Notes: a model not told the origin generated them from the letters alone. A stretch of DNA of 64,000 nt from Coix lacryma-jobi var. lacryma-jobi (GCA_009763385.1 CM019831.1:14720080-14784079), one strand, 5' to 3'; positions 32,111 through 43,154 are shown, numbered from the stretch's first letter. A program made the numbers and translations.

Positions 32111-32525
32111 CTAATCCCCTCATCCGCGGCTGCGGGAGAAACAGCGCGAGCCAGTTTGCTTCAACCTAGCCATCTGTTCAACTGCAAACACTACCGAACA
32201 ACGAACGCCTACCTCAACCCTCGCAGACAAGCTCAAACAAACCTTCGCTACAAGCAAATTGCAACAGCAAGATGGCTATAGCAACAGAGAGCACAATCGA
32301 AACTCCACACCTACTCGTGCTTTTTATAGGCCGGGAAAACAAGCCCTTCACCCGACGAAGTCGGCACGACAACAAAGAACGCGGCGCAAAAAACGAAACA
32401 GCCTCAACAGTATAAAACAACAACGCAACGGCCCAGCCCAAAGCAGCCGCGGGCGTCGCTGCCGAGGGCCCCTTTCTGTCCCCATTAAAAGCGCTGCTTG
32501 GGCCTAAACACGGTTTTTAGATCCA

Positions 32526-32541
32526 AGACAACGAGGGCTAC
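32526..32541 (+). other. Polypurine-like tract of the first Tat element
   Basis: AGACAACGAGGGCTAC directly before the 3' LTR. It is purine-rich but interrupted, so it is a weak match to a standard polypurine tract. Confidence 0.5.
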
Positions 32542-33287
32542 TGTTGGGGGAAAGGACCCTCGCAGAGGCGCCGCCCGAACTGGTGGTCGAAATCAGCCCT
32601 CGCGCAACGATCTGGTGCGCTTGCGAGGTCCCTCTCCTATTGGAGACCGTCACCCTGACCCCCGGATGCGGGACAACCCTCGTCGCTTTGTTGTACTTTT
32701 GTGCAGGTCTGAGCGACGGTCGCACCGCAGGAAACCTTCGCTGACTCACGACGCCACCTTCGCTAGGAGCGAAGGTCCAGGCAAGCAGCGAAGGTACAGG
32801 CAGGCAGCGAGTGTGCGCTGACACCAAGGCAAGCGAGACCGAAGGTCCGGCGAGCACGGCCGAAGGCTAAAACCTTCGTCCTTCTCCCGGAGGCAAGTGA
32901 AGCCGGAGGTCCGGCAGATGACGGAGGTGTGCAGGCCCAAGGGCGAGCGCAGCCGAAGGTCAGGTCCGTCCGCACCTCTCCCCGAAGGGAACAAGGGCCA
33001 GGTGGCAGCGCGCTGGAGTGTGACCGACTAGGGGTTTCCGCTTCAGCTGTGTATTTACATTTTGCCCTTCCTCCCTGCGCGGAGGCGAAGAATCTTTGCT
33101 GTACCCTTTTGTAATTTGGCCGTGCCCCTTGCATTCCCTATAAATACAAGGGGATGAACAGTGGGGGGACTGGGGGGAATTCGAGTACTTTCCATTTCCG
33201 TTTCACCTCGCTATTGCATCCGACGCTTGGCCACCTTCGCTCTCTCCCCTGCACAAGTGCGGAGGTTGGGCAAGTGTGTTCCCAACA
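32542..33287 (+). repeat. 3' LTR of the first Tat element
   Basis: 746 bp, same ends as the 5' LTR. TATAAATA is at 33139-33146. It differs from the 5' copy by many one-base length changes (for example CCCGGGAGG versus CCCGGAGG) and few substitutions. Confidence 0.94.
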
Positions 33288-33292
33288 GGGTA

Positions 33293-33852
33293 GTACTCCT
33301 CCAGCAGACGAACCAGCATACTATGGTAGTATGCTGTCTCATCGGGCTTCTTGAACATGAAGCGACGATCCCAACCAAGGTCTTCCACCACCTGCGCTGC
33401 TGGAACGGCAGGGGGTGCTGGTGCCGAAGCTGACGAGGCGCGGGAGAGTGTACCACCGGGTACACTGGCACGAAGGCTGGTGCCGCAGGAGCTGGTGAGC
33501 GGCAGGTGCTGCAGGGACTGCTGGGACGGCGGGGGCCTCCACGACTGGTGGAGCGACAGGCGCCACAGGAGCGGGTGCCTCTGGAGCAGGGACCTCAGGC
33601 GCTGGCGCCTCAGGCACAGGCTCCACAGGAGCTGGCACCTCCGAAGCTGGAGACTCAGGAACTGCTGCATGGGGCGGTGATGGCGCTGCTAGTCCTCAGA
33701 GACAGACGGGGTAGAGGTCAACTCTCATCCTCCACGATGAAGGCGGTGTTGGAGGAGCTGGAGGAACCGTCACTGTCGGGGATGTGAACCACAGGGGGAG
33801 CAGGCTGGCTGGTGAAAAGAGCACGGTAGGCACGGGTGTTCATGCGAGGCAT
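33293..33852 (-). pseudogene. Extra chromovirus ORF upstream of gag, 5' part
   Basis: Begins MPRMNTRAYRALFTSQPAPP at ATG 33852-33850 and runs 45 codons to TGA. Other frames then continue with a Pro/Ala/Glu-rich stretch (PEAPAPEVPAPEAPAPVAP at about 33.6 kb) and DRRFMFKKPDETAYYHSML, LVRLLEEYYP up to the Tat insertion. The 3' half is at 20334-19825. The low-complexity linker has slipped frame at least twice. It may be a decayed accessory gene, or some shifts may be sequencing errors. Confidence 0.55.
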
Positions 33853-34030
33853 CCTGACGTTATAAAAGTAAGATAAGATAAGCGGAAACAATTAGTTTTA
33901 CATAATAGAATAAGAATAAGAAGCAGGTATAAATTTTAATAAAGTAACAAGTTAATAAAATAAGCATGAACAGGTAACAAAAAGGTGTTAGAACGGCCAC
34001 TTCCTACTAGGCTTGCGTCCTACAGTCAAC
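33853..34030 (-). other. Chromovirus leader between primer site and extra ORF
   Basis: A/T-rich, no frame of note. It lies between the primer site and the first ATG of the extra ORF, so it is the 5' leader of the element. Confidence 0.6.
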
Positions 34031-34045
34031 AAAGCTCTGATACCA
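34031..34045 (-). other. Primer-binding site of the chromovirus
   Basis: On the minus strand TGGTATCAGAGCTTT, starting two bases from the 5' LTR. The first 12 bases equal the complement of the plant initiator tRNA-Met 3' end. This fixes the element's direction and identifies 34048-37039 as its 5' LTR. Confidence 0.9.
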
Positions 34046-34047
34046 AT

Positions 34048-37039
34048 TGTCACACCCCAACTTTAAGGATAAAGTTGAGACAACATACTCATGTGTGCCC
34101 AGGAAAAATCACACACATAAGTAGACAAATTACAAGAGTGGCATCATCACATTGTTTATTACATCACGATAGTATTTAAAACAGAGTCTTACAACATACT
34201 GAACCACAGATCACTGAACTGGTACACAAACTAAGCCACAGGGAAACGTCGACTGGGGGAGCAGCTAGCCTAGAAGTCTTCAGGAAAGTCGCCAACTGCA
34301 CCTTCATCTGTTACCCATCCGGATTTTGCCCAAAAGAAGATAAACAAACAAGCGTAAGTACTTCTCGTACTTAGCAAGCTAACACAGGGTTCATGAGGCT
34401 CAAAAGGCTGACACTGTCTGACTGCAGTTAGCTTTTAAGTTGGCAGGTTTTAGCATTTAGGTAAACGAATATTGTGCTTAACCCTTAACCCATGATCCAT
34501 TTGTCCAACAAAGGAAAGATATGACATCATAAAGTACCAACAACATAAGGTAACAATTATAAGTATCATAGTTCCGCTAGTTTTCCGGGCCGCTCGTGAC
34601 CGTGAGCACGGCTGTTATAACAGTTTTACACTCTGCAGAGGTTGTGCATCTTTACCCATAAGCCGTGTCACCCTTGTGCCCGAGGCGGCCAACCTCTCCG
34701 AGGGCGGCAACCTCTTTGATCCACTCCGAGGTAATCGGCAGGCCACACTATGAAAGCCTTTCGCTGGTCGTCTAAATGGTCAGGGCCGCTAGGTTTCCTT
34801 GGCAGGCAGAGTAGCAACCCCCCTTTCTATGGCACAAGGCCATCGCAAGCTATACACATAGGAACAGGAGCAGCCCTACACCCAAAGTGGCAAGCCCCTT
34901 TTGCGCCTTTCGGGTCACCGCTGCCGAGTTAGAAAAGGTCCAGTTTACTGAGCTAAAACCAGAGCCATATAGCAATCATGGTAGCACTGTCAAACCCAGC
35001 TTTGCTAACAACAAGTTTTATTAACCGTTTAAACAACATATCAACATGAGAAAGATCTCATTGGACTGGATCAGTTGTAAGTCAGTTAGCACTAGCAAAG
35101 CTACCCACATGCATAATCCCACGGAAACAAGAACATCACAGATCACAAAGCTAAGTGGGTTTCTAAGGTTGCTCAGTTGGACACATGCATAAATGAGTGA
35201 TTAAAGTAAAGTGTATAGATAAACAAGGAGATCCCATGCTAACTTGCCTTGGTTGTCGAAAGGTTGATCCTCCTGCTGGTCACTGAACGAGGGGTCCTGG
35301 TCGTACCACACCGACTCACCGTCTACTCGATCACAAACATCACCACGCATTCCAGGGTGCAAACATACACGATGCAAACAGAGCTATTATTAGAACAATA
35401 CACCAAACAGTAATAAACTGAAATAAAACTTTGATAAAACTGAAGTACGCATCTCTACGATCACAACAAGTTTTGGTTCATCGAAAACGGAGTTACGGCG
35501 TGAAAGTTACGATCGAAACGGTGTATATAAAGCCCTAATCAAGATTAACTTGGACTCTAAAACTAATCTGTCCAAAACAGACTAACAGGGGTATACACGG
35601 GTAGAGCACTAAATTACGAAGCTAACGCAATTTGAACGGGTCAAAACGGAGCTAAAACGTGGATTTTACAAGCATTTTAGTGTAATGGCATTTCTGTAAA
35701 TAAACTGAAAAGCATTTGAATTGAAATGGGAATTAAATTAGATTTTAAATCGAATTTACGGACGGCTGGACACGCGCCTCAAATCGACCGAAACACAGGG
35801 GCTTGGTCGGAAGATTTCAAAGACTCAGCGAACAGTGCCCGCTGGAGCGCGGGTTGATTTCCGTTTTCTCCGGGGGCTCTTAAGCAAAACTGCACGGCGA
35901 AGGGGTATCGGCTGCGCACAGCCGACGGATCGGCGATGGGCGGCGCAGATTAGATCAGAGAGGGGGAGTGCGCACGACGAGCCAGGGGCGCGCCGAGGCC
36001 GCGACGTCGTGGCGCCTCGCGACGGCGTGCGTGCTCCCGCCATGGATGGCGCACGGACGCTTGCGGACCCGGCACAGAGGGCACCGCAAGTCACACCAAG
36101 AGGACGGAGGGGAAGCGGAGCACAAGGAGATTCTCACCACGGCGGAGGAGGCGGCGGCGAGGCTCTGATAGCGGCGAACGACGGACGGAGGCGGGTGCCC
36201 GAGCGACGGCGGCGAAGCTGCGAGCGCACACGGCGGTTAGGGCGAAACCGAGTTTCAAAGAAGCGAGGGGAGGGGTTAGGGGGCACCTCCTCTGCGGCGC
36301 AGAGCTCCCGCGGCGTCGAATCGACCGGCGGAGCAGCGAGACGACGGCGCGAGCACGGCGGCGGCGGCAATGGCGCGGAGGGGCTCTGGGGTTGCTCTAT
36401 TGCGCGGCGCTGCGGGAGTGGGAGAGGGGAAAGAAGGAGCGGGCGCGGGGCGCGTTGCTAAAATGGATGGGGAGGAGGCCGAGGTCGTGGGAGAGCGGCG
36501 CCACAAGACGCGCGGACGACGCGGAGCGCGGCGGTTGCGCTCGGGCGAGAGCGAAGGGGAGGGAGAAGGAGGTCGCTGACGGGGGGGGCCGCGACGTCAG
36601 AGAGAGAGAAGGGGAGGGGAGCGCGCGGCGGCCTGCAACGCGGGGGCGCGGAGCGGGCCGGCCTGCGGGCCGCGCGCGAGGAGAAGGGAGGGAGGGAGGA
36701 GGCCCAGCGCAGAAGGAAGAAAAGGACAGGGCCGGGGCAAGCTGGGCCTTCGGGGGCCGAATGGGAGAGGGAGAGGGGAGAGAGGAGAGGAAAGGGTTTT
36801 CTTTTTATTTTCAAAGCATTTCAAATCATTTCCAAAAGAGTTTGATTTCAAAACAAATTTTGGCAAAATCCAGACACTCAAATAAATCCAGTGCATCAGC
36901 ATGAATGCAAAAACATGTCGCCACTATTATTTTAATTCAACAAAAATTATTTTAATCCCTAGGTTAAATGCTTCACAAAAATTCATAATTAAAGCATTTT
37001 CAACTATTTGGTTTTGGAGAAAATTTTTAGGGTGTTACA
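34048..37039 (-). repeat. 5' LTR of the chromovirus
   Basis: 2,992 bp. It matches the other LTR throughout, with a small local duplication near 34680-34720 (two CGAGG(G)CGGC-AACCTCT copies where the partner has one) and scattered one-base length changes. Long open frames in its GC-rich part are composition artefacts. Confidence 0.93.
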
Positions 37040-37726
37040 CTCTGCCTTCATCGGAGTCTTCGGCCCTTGGTGATGTTTAGGCGAAGGCGCCCGAGGCAAC
37101 TCCGAAAAATCCCTCATAAAACGTGACATATCGTGTTAGTCAAAACCTTCGCGATCCCAAATTTGGTCATCCAAACAATTCCTCCCTCGGGGGTGTGGTC
37201 CAAACGCGAGCGGGCCATTTTCCACATGGCCTTTCTGTCCCAACATTATCGCGAAGGTCTTGGCCCTCTTTCCCCTTGGGCCGCGATGCCTTTGTATGCG
37301 ATCAATGCGATGTGTTATGATCTGATTAGCGCTTCCAATGTGGGACGCGACGCTTTGCCTGAATAGTCATGACCTTTGATGCGAGAACTAAAGCGTCGTC
37401 TTCGTCGCCTATATAAACGGGGGAAGGGTCGTGAGAGGAGGTCCCCCCCGCCTGCACCCCTTGCTTACTACTTTTCGCATCCCCTAGCTCATTGCTTGTG
37501 CTTTCTCTTAGATTTGGTAGAGGTGGCTTCGTCTGCTAAGTCCCAAACCCGTCGGCGCTCCTTTTGTGACCCATACTCTCGCCTACTCGGTGTCGCGCGG
37601 CTAAGTGGGACATGTACTTTGAAGATTGCATGGTTGTTATAGTGTGGAGGCTCGTGACTTGCTTAATACGCTTAGCGACATAGAAGCAACGTTGGAGATC
37701 TAATTGGGCCAGAGGAGAGTGCATAG
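37040..37726 (+). mobile_element. Tat-like remnant, right of the chromovirus insertion
   Basis: Continues the sequence split at 11676. It contains AACCTTCGCG (about 37145) and GCGAAGGTCT (about 37251), the motif that fills the first Tat element. A plus-strand TATA box at 37410-37417 lies about 310 bp before the coding-like region at 37727, so this part probably holds the promoter of that gene. Confidence 0.5.
37410..37417 (+). promoter_or_regulatory. TATA box of the antisense-family gene copy
   Basis: TATATAAA in CGCCTATATAAACGG, on the same strand as the coding-like frame starting at 37727. In the parent Tat element this would be the antisense promoter. Confidence 0.55.
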
Positions 37727-38514
37727 ATGGATGGCAAGACTTGGGATTTTGGGTCTTCGCTCATGACCCAAGAGATGATTGAGATCTTGGAGAAGGAGAG
37801 GCATATCCCAGCTGGTAAGGCTTTTCTTCCAAAGGGTGAAACTGTTCTAAAGCTTGGTACTACGGGTGTAGTGATTTTTAAGGATTTGTTTTGCACTCGT
37901 CCTTTGCTTCCTCACCATCAAGTTTGTTCGTGAAGTGCTTGAAACTTTTCAGGTACAACTTCACAACTTCACCCCGAATGGTATTCTTGCCTTGAGCAAA
38001 TTTGTGTGGGCCTGCAAGTTGTATGGTGCAAAGGCTGATATAGATGTTTTCTGTGAACTGTATGAGTTGCAACGTCAGTCAAAGAAGCGACAACGATCTT
38101 GAAGCTCAGTATGGAAGTTGCTCTTTTATGCCGTGAAGGCAACATAAGGGATCAAGATTGGAGATCTCTTTCTATCAGAAGAACAAGTGGGAGAAAGATT
38201 GGATCTTCTACTGGTTCTACATCAGGACCCTTGGTTGCTCTTATACTATGGATGATGGCAGTAAGGTTGTTAGCTATCCCTTGGCCTTTGTCACGAATGA
38301 CGTGCGACCTTCGTCCAAGGTTTCCCCTGCTTTGACCTCTGACCTCATCGAAAATCCTACCAGAAGGCGTTCGCCATGGCCTGCCGTTATTCCGGAGGTC
38401 AGGATTTGGTGGAGGAAATGGTGGCCTCTAAGTGCTGGCCTTTTGGCAAAAACCGGCCTCATTTACACTAGAGAAGCTGAAGCTGTTTTTGGTGACCCAG
38501 AAGGGATCCTGTAA
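37727..38514 (+). pseudogene. Third copy of the Tat antisense-gene family, broken
   Basis: Opens MDGKTWDFGSSLMTQEMIEI at 37727. After a frame change near 37,920 it continues FVREVLETFQVQLHNFTPNG, then LSKFVWACKLYGAKADIDVF. After another break near 38,100-38,160 it reads FYQKNKWEKDWIFYWFYIRT and SYPLAFVTNDVRPSSKV to a stop at 38514. The order helix, NFTPNG, FVWACKLYG, KWEKDWIFYWF parallels the antisense-gene N-terminus in the Tat element at 32.1-31.5 kb, so I place it in the same PF04195-like family. It is cut at 38515 by an LTR start, leaving no C-terminal part. Confidence 0.6.
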
Positions 38515-38515
38515 G

Positions 38516-39096
38516 TGTAACACCCTAATTTAAATTTTCTAGAATTTGTTAAATTAATTAGAAACAAAATTAGGAATGACTAAATAATTAGAGGATGAAA
38601 ATAAATTTTTTTTCATATTGCATTCATGCCATTGCATATTTTATTAGGTGCAAAAGAATTTATTAAATCCAAATTATTGGCAAATCGAATTTGCTCTATT
38701 AAAAAATAATAAAATATTTACAAAACTTTATAAAAAAAAAATCAAAATTTTTTCTTCTAAACCTAGAAAAAATATTTCTAATTTTTTTACAACCTATTTT
38801 GATTTCAAACTGGTTTTGAATTTGAAATTCAAATAAATTTAGGAAAGAAAATGAAAAAGAAAAGAAAAAGGCAAACAAGCTCATCTCGCCCTCTCTTTTC
38901 CTCCCCTTGGTCCAACCCTTGACCCACCTTCCGCGGCCCGTGCCCCACCTCTGCGCGCGGCCCGTTCCCTCCTCGTGCGCACCGCCGCTCCGCGGCCCAA
39001 CCTTTGCGCGCCACTAGCCCGTAGTCGGCCTGCTCTCTCCACTCCTGCTCATGCCGCACAAAGCAGGTCGGCCACCCAGCCCAGCCAGACGCCCTC
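38516..39096. mobile_element. Gypsy-type LTR fragment
   Basis: Begins TGTAACACCCTAATTTAAAT directly after GTAAG. It has a long AT-rich then GC-rich stretch and is interrupted at 39097 by another LTR start. No partner LTR is recognised in the window. Confidence 0.5.
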
Positions 39097-40124
39097 TGTA
39101 ACACCCCTGGTGTTAAGCAACCCTAAATGCATAACTTGACATCTCATAAGCATGAAACATCATCATCCCATGTTGCATTCCTTTTGGTAAAGTGTCATTT
39201 CATGTGTTCACTTGTAATGTTATGCCTGAAGTGATGCTTGTTTGACTTGTTTTTGAGTGTTGGAGTCTCCTTAGTAGTTGAACCTTGTTGAGGAGTCAAA
39301 AAGAAGCTAGGTTTGTGTTGGTCATTTTGGCTAACCAAGTCACTAACCCTAGTTGCCTTATAGAGCCCTAGGAGTCCTTTTGTTTGACTAACTAACCTCC
39401 TTGATAGAAGCTTTTTTGGCAGTGGGACCTTAACCACAAGTGTGTAGAATTTAGTGTAGAAAAAGTTGTTTAAGGCCCAACTCATGAAAATGAGTTTAAC
39501 AAGGTGTTTTAGGACCCACAAGGCAGAAATGGGGGAGGTTAGACTTAGAAAAATTTCCTAAGTCCCTAACTGGCGAAACAGTTTCGCTGAGCGATCTTTG
39601 GAGCTTTTCTGGGAGCAATTTAGGCCGAACCAAAGCTTGATCTTGTAACCAAAGTTGTAGTCGGCATGTAGCTCTACTCAATGGAACAAATGGTTTAGCG
39701 TTTCATCAAGTGGATTAGGAGTTAATCGCGTGCAAAGTTTGGTCGTTAGTCGGCCATCGGCAACTGAATCGACCGATTCAGTTTGAATCGGGTCGTGCCG
39801 TGCCGACCACGCACAGGACTCGTCCGCCGCGTGGCGCGCGCCGGCCGGGGACGCAGCGTCCGCGCGCGGCGTGGCGTGCACAAGGCCGCCTCGCCCTTGC
39901 CCGAAGCCGCACTCCCTCCATTCTGTCCCTCTCGCTCTCTCGCCGTCGCCCAAGCGGAAGAGAGGGGGGAAAGCAGAGCGCCGCCGCCGTTCGCCGTCGT
40001 TCGCCACCGTCCGGCCGCCTCGCCGCAAGCCCAACCACCCACAAGGCTTCACCGTGAGCCCCCACACCTCTTGCTACCCTTAGCGCCACATAGGAGACCC
40101 TAGGCAAGCCTCGGGATGAGCCGC

Positions 40125-40620
40125 CGCCATGGCCGCCATGACCGCCAAGCTCGGTTCGCCGTGGCCGGCATCCTTCCCATGGTTTCGTGTCGCCCTAGCT
40201 CACGTTCAAGGGTTAGGGAGGTTCGTAGAAGATGTAGAAGGTGACGGTTTGGCCAGTTAGGGTTTGAAGACCGCGGTACGCCGCGCCCGCCATGGCCGGC
40301 GAGCTCGGTCCGCCGTGGCCAACCCCTTTCCCGTGCCCGTCCATTGGTCCTAGCTAGCGTTCGCGAGTCGCCTTGGACCGCAGAAGGCGTTGGTGGTGTT
40401 GGTTTAGTCGATTAGGGTTTGGTAGTGCCAGTACGCCGCCGTCCGCCGCTCGCCGAAGTCGGCATGGCCGTGGTCGTGAGTGCTCGGAGCAGGAGCCCTG
40501 GCTCCTGAGCCTCGGTTAGGGTTGTGAAGGTCGCCGGAGTAGAAATCGCGCGTTGGTTTGGCTCGGGATGACCGGAGCCGGCCGGCGTAGCATGCCCGCC
40601 CGCCGTGTCCGCCATGGTCG
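40125..40620. repeat. Degenerate repeats of about 160 bp
   Basis: Three diverged units share CGCCATGGCCG, AGCTCGGT(T/C)CGCCGTGGCC and TTAGGGTTTG in the same order (starting about 40125, 40285 and 40435). They lie in the GC-rich part of the long LTR. Boundaries are approximate. Confidence 0.5.
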
Positions 40621-41710
40621 CCGGCGAGCTCGATTCGAGCATGCGCCGGGCTAGATAGTGGTACCGCCGGTGCGGAAGAAGGAGGGGAGCAAGGTGGTGG
40701 TGTCCGTTTCGCCGGAGAGGTCGCCGCCGGTGAGCTTCGCCGCGGTCAACCTTTCCCTGCTTCGGTGTGACTGACCGGTGGGGTCGGTTTGACCAAGGGC
40801 CCCGCGGTCAGTGGCTCGGGTTCCGGTTGTCAGTGGTCTGGGTGCATTAGTTCGGGTGCGCGTAGCAGTTTTAGAGTGAAAGGTTTTTCAGGGTTTTGTT
40901 TAAATAGTTTTCAGAAATGTTTGAATTGCTTGTTTAATTCATATCTTGCATTCTGTAAATGCTAAAAAGGTGAAACAAGTTTTGTTAAGTTTGTTGTGAT
41001 GAGTTCTGTGCATGAAAAATGTGATATGTCCAGTTTGTGATAAAGTTATGTGTAGCTATATTTAATTCTTGTTTTGGCTGAAATCTTGTTAAATGCATAG
41101 TAATCTGTGTATTGCTCAGAAAAATATGATTCTTATTTGTTAGGTTTGTATTGATGAATACCTTCTGGGAAAAATGTAATATGATGTTGTTCTGTGCAAT
41201 ATTTTGGTAGTAGCAATTAAAATGAATAAATGATGTTTTCTCGTTTTTTTTGTAGTAATTAAAATATGAGGAGTTTATGAACCTGAGAATTTTTATACAC
41301 TGCTCTTGAGCTAAGAAGTTCAGCAGAAAAATAAGAAATCTGTTGTTTGACACTTTTTGAATGGGTGTGTAGTTCAAAGCACCTTTCATGGTAGAATTTG
41401 TCTTTTTCATAGAGGATAGGGCTTAAGTCCAAATGGGTTCAAATTGGACAGAGGACTAGGTTATGTGTTGTTAACTTCCAGTAATTTTTGTAGATTTTTT
41501 GAAGCTGTCTAGGATGGGTTGCTGTTATAAGCTTGATTAATTAGATTTATTTCAGCAAGTAATTAAAGGAAGGTAATTTATTAAAGTGAGTGCTTGCTGT
41601 GGTAATTAGAATCCTATACAGTGAATTAGGAGAGCTAGTTGGTTGATTGATTAGTTAAGGTCTTTTGTGATCACTGGGTGATGTTGACTACCTTGTTGAA
41701 GAGAACGCAG

Positions 41711-41779
41711 TAGATGACATGTGCTTATCTCCTGAGTTATCTTGGTAGATGACATGTGCTTATCTCCTGAATTGTCTTG
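41711..41779. repeat. Tandem duplication of about 42 bp
   Basis: AGATGACATGTGCTTATCTC occurs at about 41712 and again at 41747, each followed by CTGA-TT-TCTTG with one difference. A simple local duplication. Confidence 0.8.
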
Positions 41780-42346
41780 TTCTATGTTGCATCACCAGTG
41801 CATTCCATGTGCATTCATGTTATTTATGCGTGTCGTGCATCATGCAGGATCGGTATCCGAGGTCCAGAAACTGCCACCAGTGGAGCCGTATCCGGAAGAG
41901 ACACCGGACGAGAGGACCCGGAAGGAGACGACGAGGACCTGCCGGAGTGCCGCGATCACCGACCCTCCGACTTTGAGCGAGGCAAGCCCCGGAGCATCCC
42001 ACTCCTACGGTTTGCAAATGCAATTACAAATTAACCTGATATGTTTGTTGCATTAGGTTATAGGAGTTGAGTGATACCGTTGATGCATTACTACTTATCC
42101 TTGTCCACCTGCAATTATATCTGTTATCCCTGTTAAGTCTAGGCTCGTTTCTGCTTAGCCTGCTTAGATCGGTAAAAGTCGGGTGATTTCCTGTCTCCCG
42201 CATATAGGTGGATACTGATCATGTTTAGCCTTGTGCTATCATGGAGATAATCATGTGATTAATTAAACTGAGACCGGGCGGGATGTAGGAGCAGCAGGAC
42301 ATGGGTTCTGTGTGCTAGTAGTCTCCCGTCTGTGTCGATTAGGAAC

Positions 42347-43154
42347 TGTTGACACCAGATTTTCGCACGTGCAAGAATATGACAGATGGACCCAGACAGC
42401 AGAGAAGAAAGGATTCGGCAGGCAATCAGACGGCTATTTGGTTCTCAGGATTTCGATGAATGTTTATGCGGACAAAGCTGACAAGAAAAAGGGAATATTA
42501 GGCAGAGGCAGACTCAGTCAGGAAAAATTGGAAGAACCAAGACTCTGCTAACCTGCGATTATGCTGCAGAGTTTCTTCCGTTGGTCTGCCCATTCAGCGT
42601 CCTCAATATTACGCTTCTTGGATATATTTTCCAGCCCCTTCTGGGATTTGTCCCTCTCCTCACGATACCGAAGAGCGTTCAGATGGATCTGCTAAAAGTG
42701 GATTGTCAAAACTCAGAGTCTGTTGACTTAGGAGAATGCGTGGAAGAAATTGTTGAAGCTACCGTTTCTGGGGGAAGAACCCAAGCCTGGCTGGAGGAGG
42801 ATCCTGCTATGGAGAGGAGACGGATAGTGAATCGGAGATAGGTGAGCAAGAAAGCTATCGCAAGGGGGCAGAGAGTTCGTTTTTACCCATGACGCTGGCG
42901 AAAGATTTTCTCCCTGGTTTGAGCTTGAAAGCCGAGAAATAGAAAGTTTGCAGGTCAAATTGATCAGTTATAATCGAAGGGGATGACCTTTCTGAGGTCG
43001 TATTTCTAAAAAGATATAGCTTGCGCATTGTTAAGTCACACAACGGGCTAAAGTTCTCATAGTCTACAGGCCAAGTCTTGCTGATCTGGGAGTTCATGGA
43101 CCAATAGAATTCGGCTAAAAATGGTTGCTATATGGAGTGTTCGCTTTCGGCTGA
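42347..43154 (-). pseudogene. Coding-like scrap, possibly from an antisense-type gene
   Basis: On the minus strand 43097-42855 is open for 80 codons (MNSQISKTWPVDYENFSPLC, then LFRNTTSERSSPSIITDQ). A further open stretch at about 42,680-42,550 includes YREERDKSQKGLENISKKRN, a charged helix. The combination of a globular part followed by a helix recalls the antisense genes of Tat elements, but I see no diagnostic motif. TGTTGACACC at 42347 might be an old LTR start. Confidence 0.3.

Larger units (their letters stand above)
20335..33287 (+). mobile_element. Ty3-gypsy Tat-like retrotransposon, nested in the chromovirus
   Basis: 12,953 bp, flanked by the exact 5-bp duplication GGGTA (20330-20334 and 33288-33292). 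LTRs of 759 and 746 bp run from TGTTGGGGGAAAGG to GTTCCCAACA. It has one long intact gag-pol frame with an additional RNase H of the archaeal type between RT-RNase H and integrase, typical of the Tat/Ogre lineage. About 5.7 kb between pol and the 3' LTR holds two minisatellites and a gene on the opposite strand. The intact frame and similar LTRs point to a young, possibly autonomous copy. Confidence 0.94.
11677..37039 (-). mobile_element. Ty3-gypsy chromovirus, Tekay/Del-like
   Basis: Flanked by the exact 5-bp duplication CTCTG (11672-11676 and 37040-37044). The LTRs are about 2,975 and 2,992 bp, starting TGTCACACCCC and ending GGTGTTACA. Read on the minus strand the order is 5' LTR (37039-34048), initiator tRNA-Met primer site, an extra ORF, gag with zinc knuckle, protease, RT, RNase H, integrase, a chromodomain-like tail and the 3' LTR. 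The RT and the C-terminal chromodomain-like motif indicate the Tekay/Del chromovirus lineage. A 12,953-bp Tat element (20335-33287) is inserted in the extra ORF, leaving about 12.4 kb of chromovirus. Confidence 0.93.
39097..42346. mobile_element. Long gypsy-type LTR, incomplete
   Basis: Begins TGTAACACCCCTGGTGTTAA after CCCTC. It runs about 3.2 kb with a GC-rich middle (39.8-40.8 kb) and an AT-rich part (40.9-41.8 kb). No GTGTTACA-type end is found before a different sequence starts near 42347, so it is truncated or its end was lost. Open frames inside show no conserved domain. The layout resembles the long LTRs of plant chromoviruses. Confidence 0.45.

Noticed and set aside
37128..37140. CGTGACA as the right end of the old LTR that starts at 11173
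   Set aside because: It would give TGTCA...TGACA ends, but no purine tract or primer site follows, so I left the end open.
38648..38884. Short frames in the AT-rich LTR fragment
   Set aside because: Low-complexity Lys/Phe/Asn strings from A/T runs.
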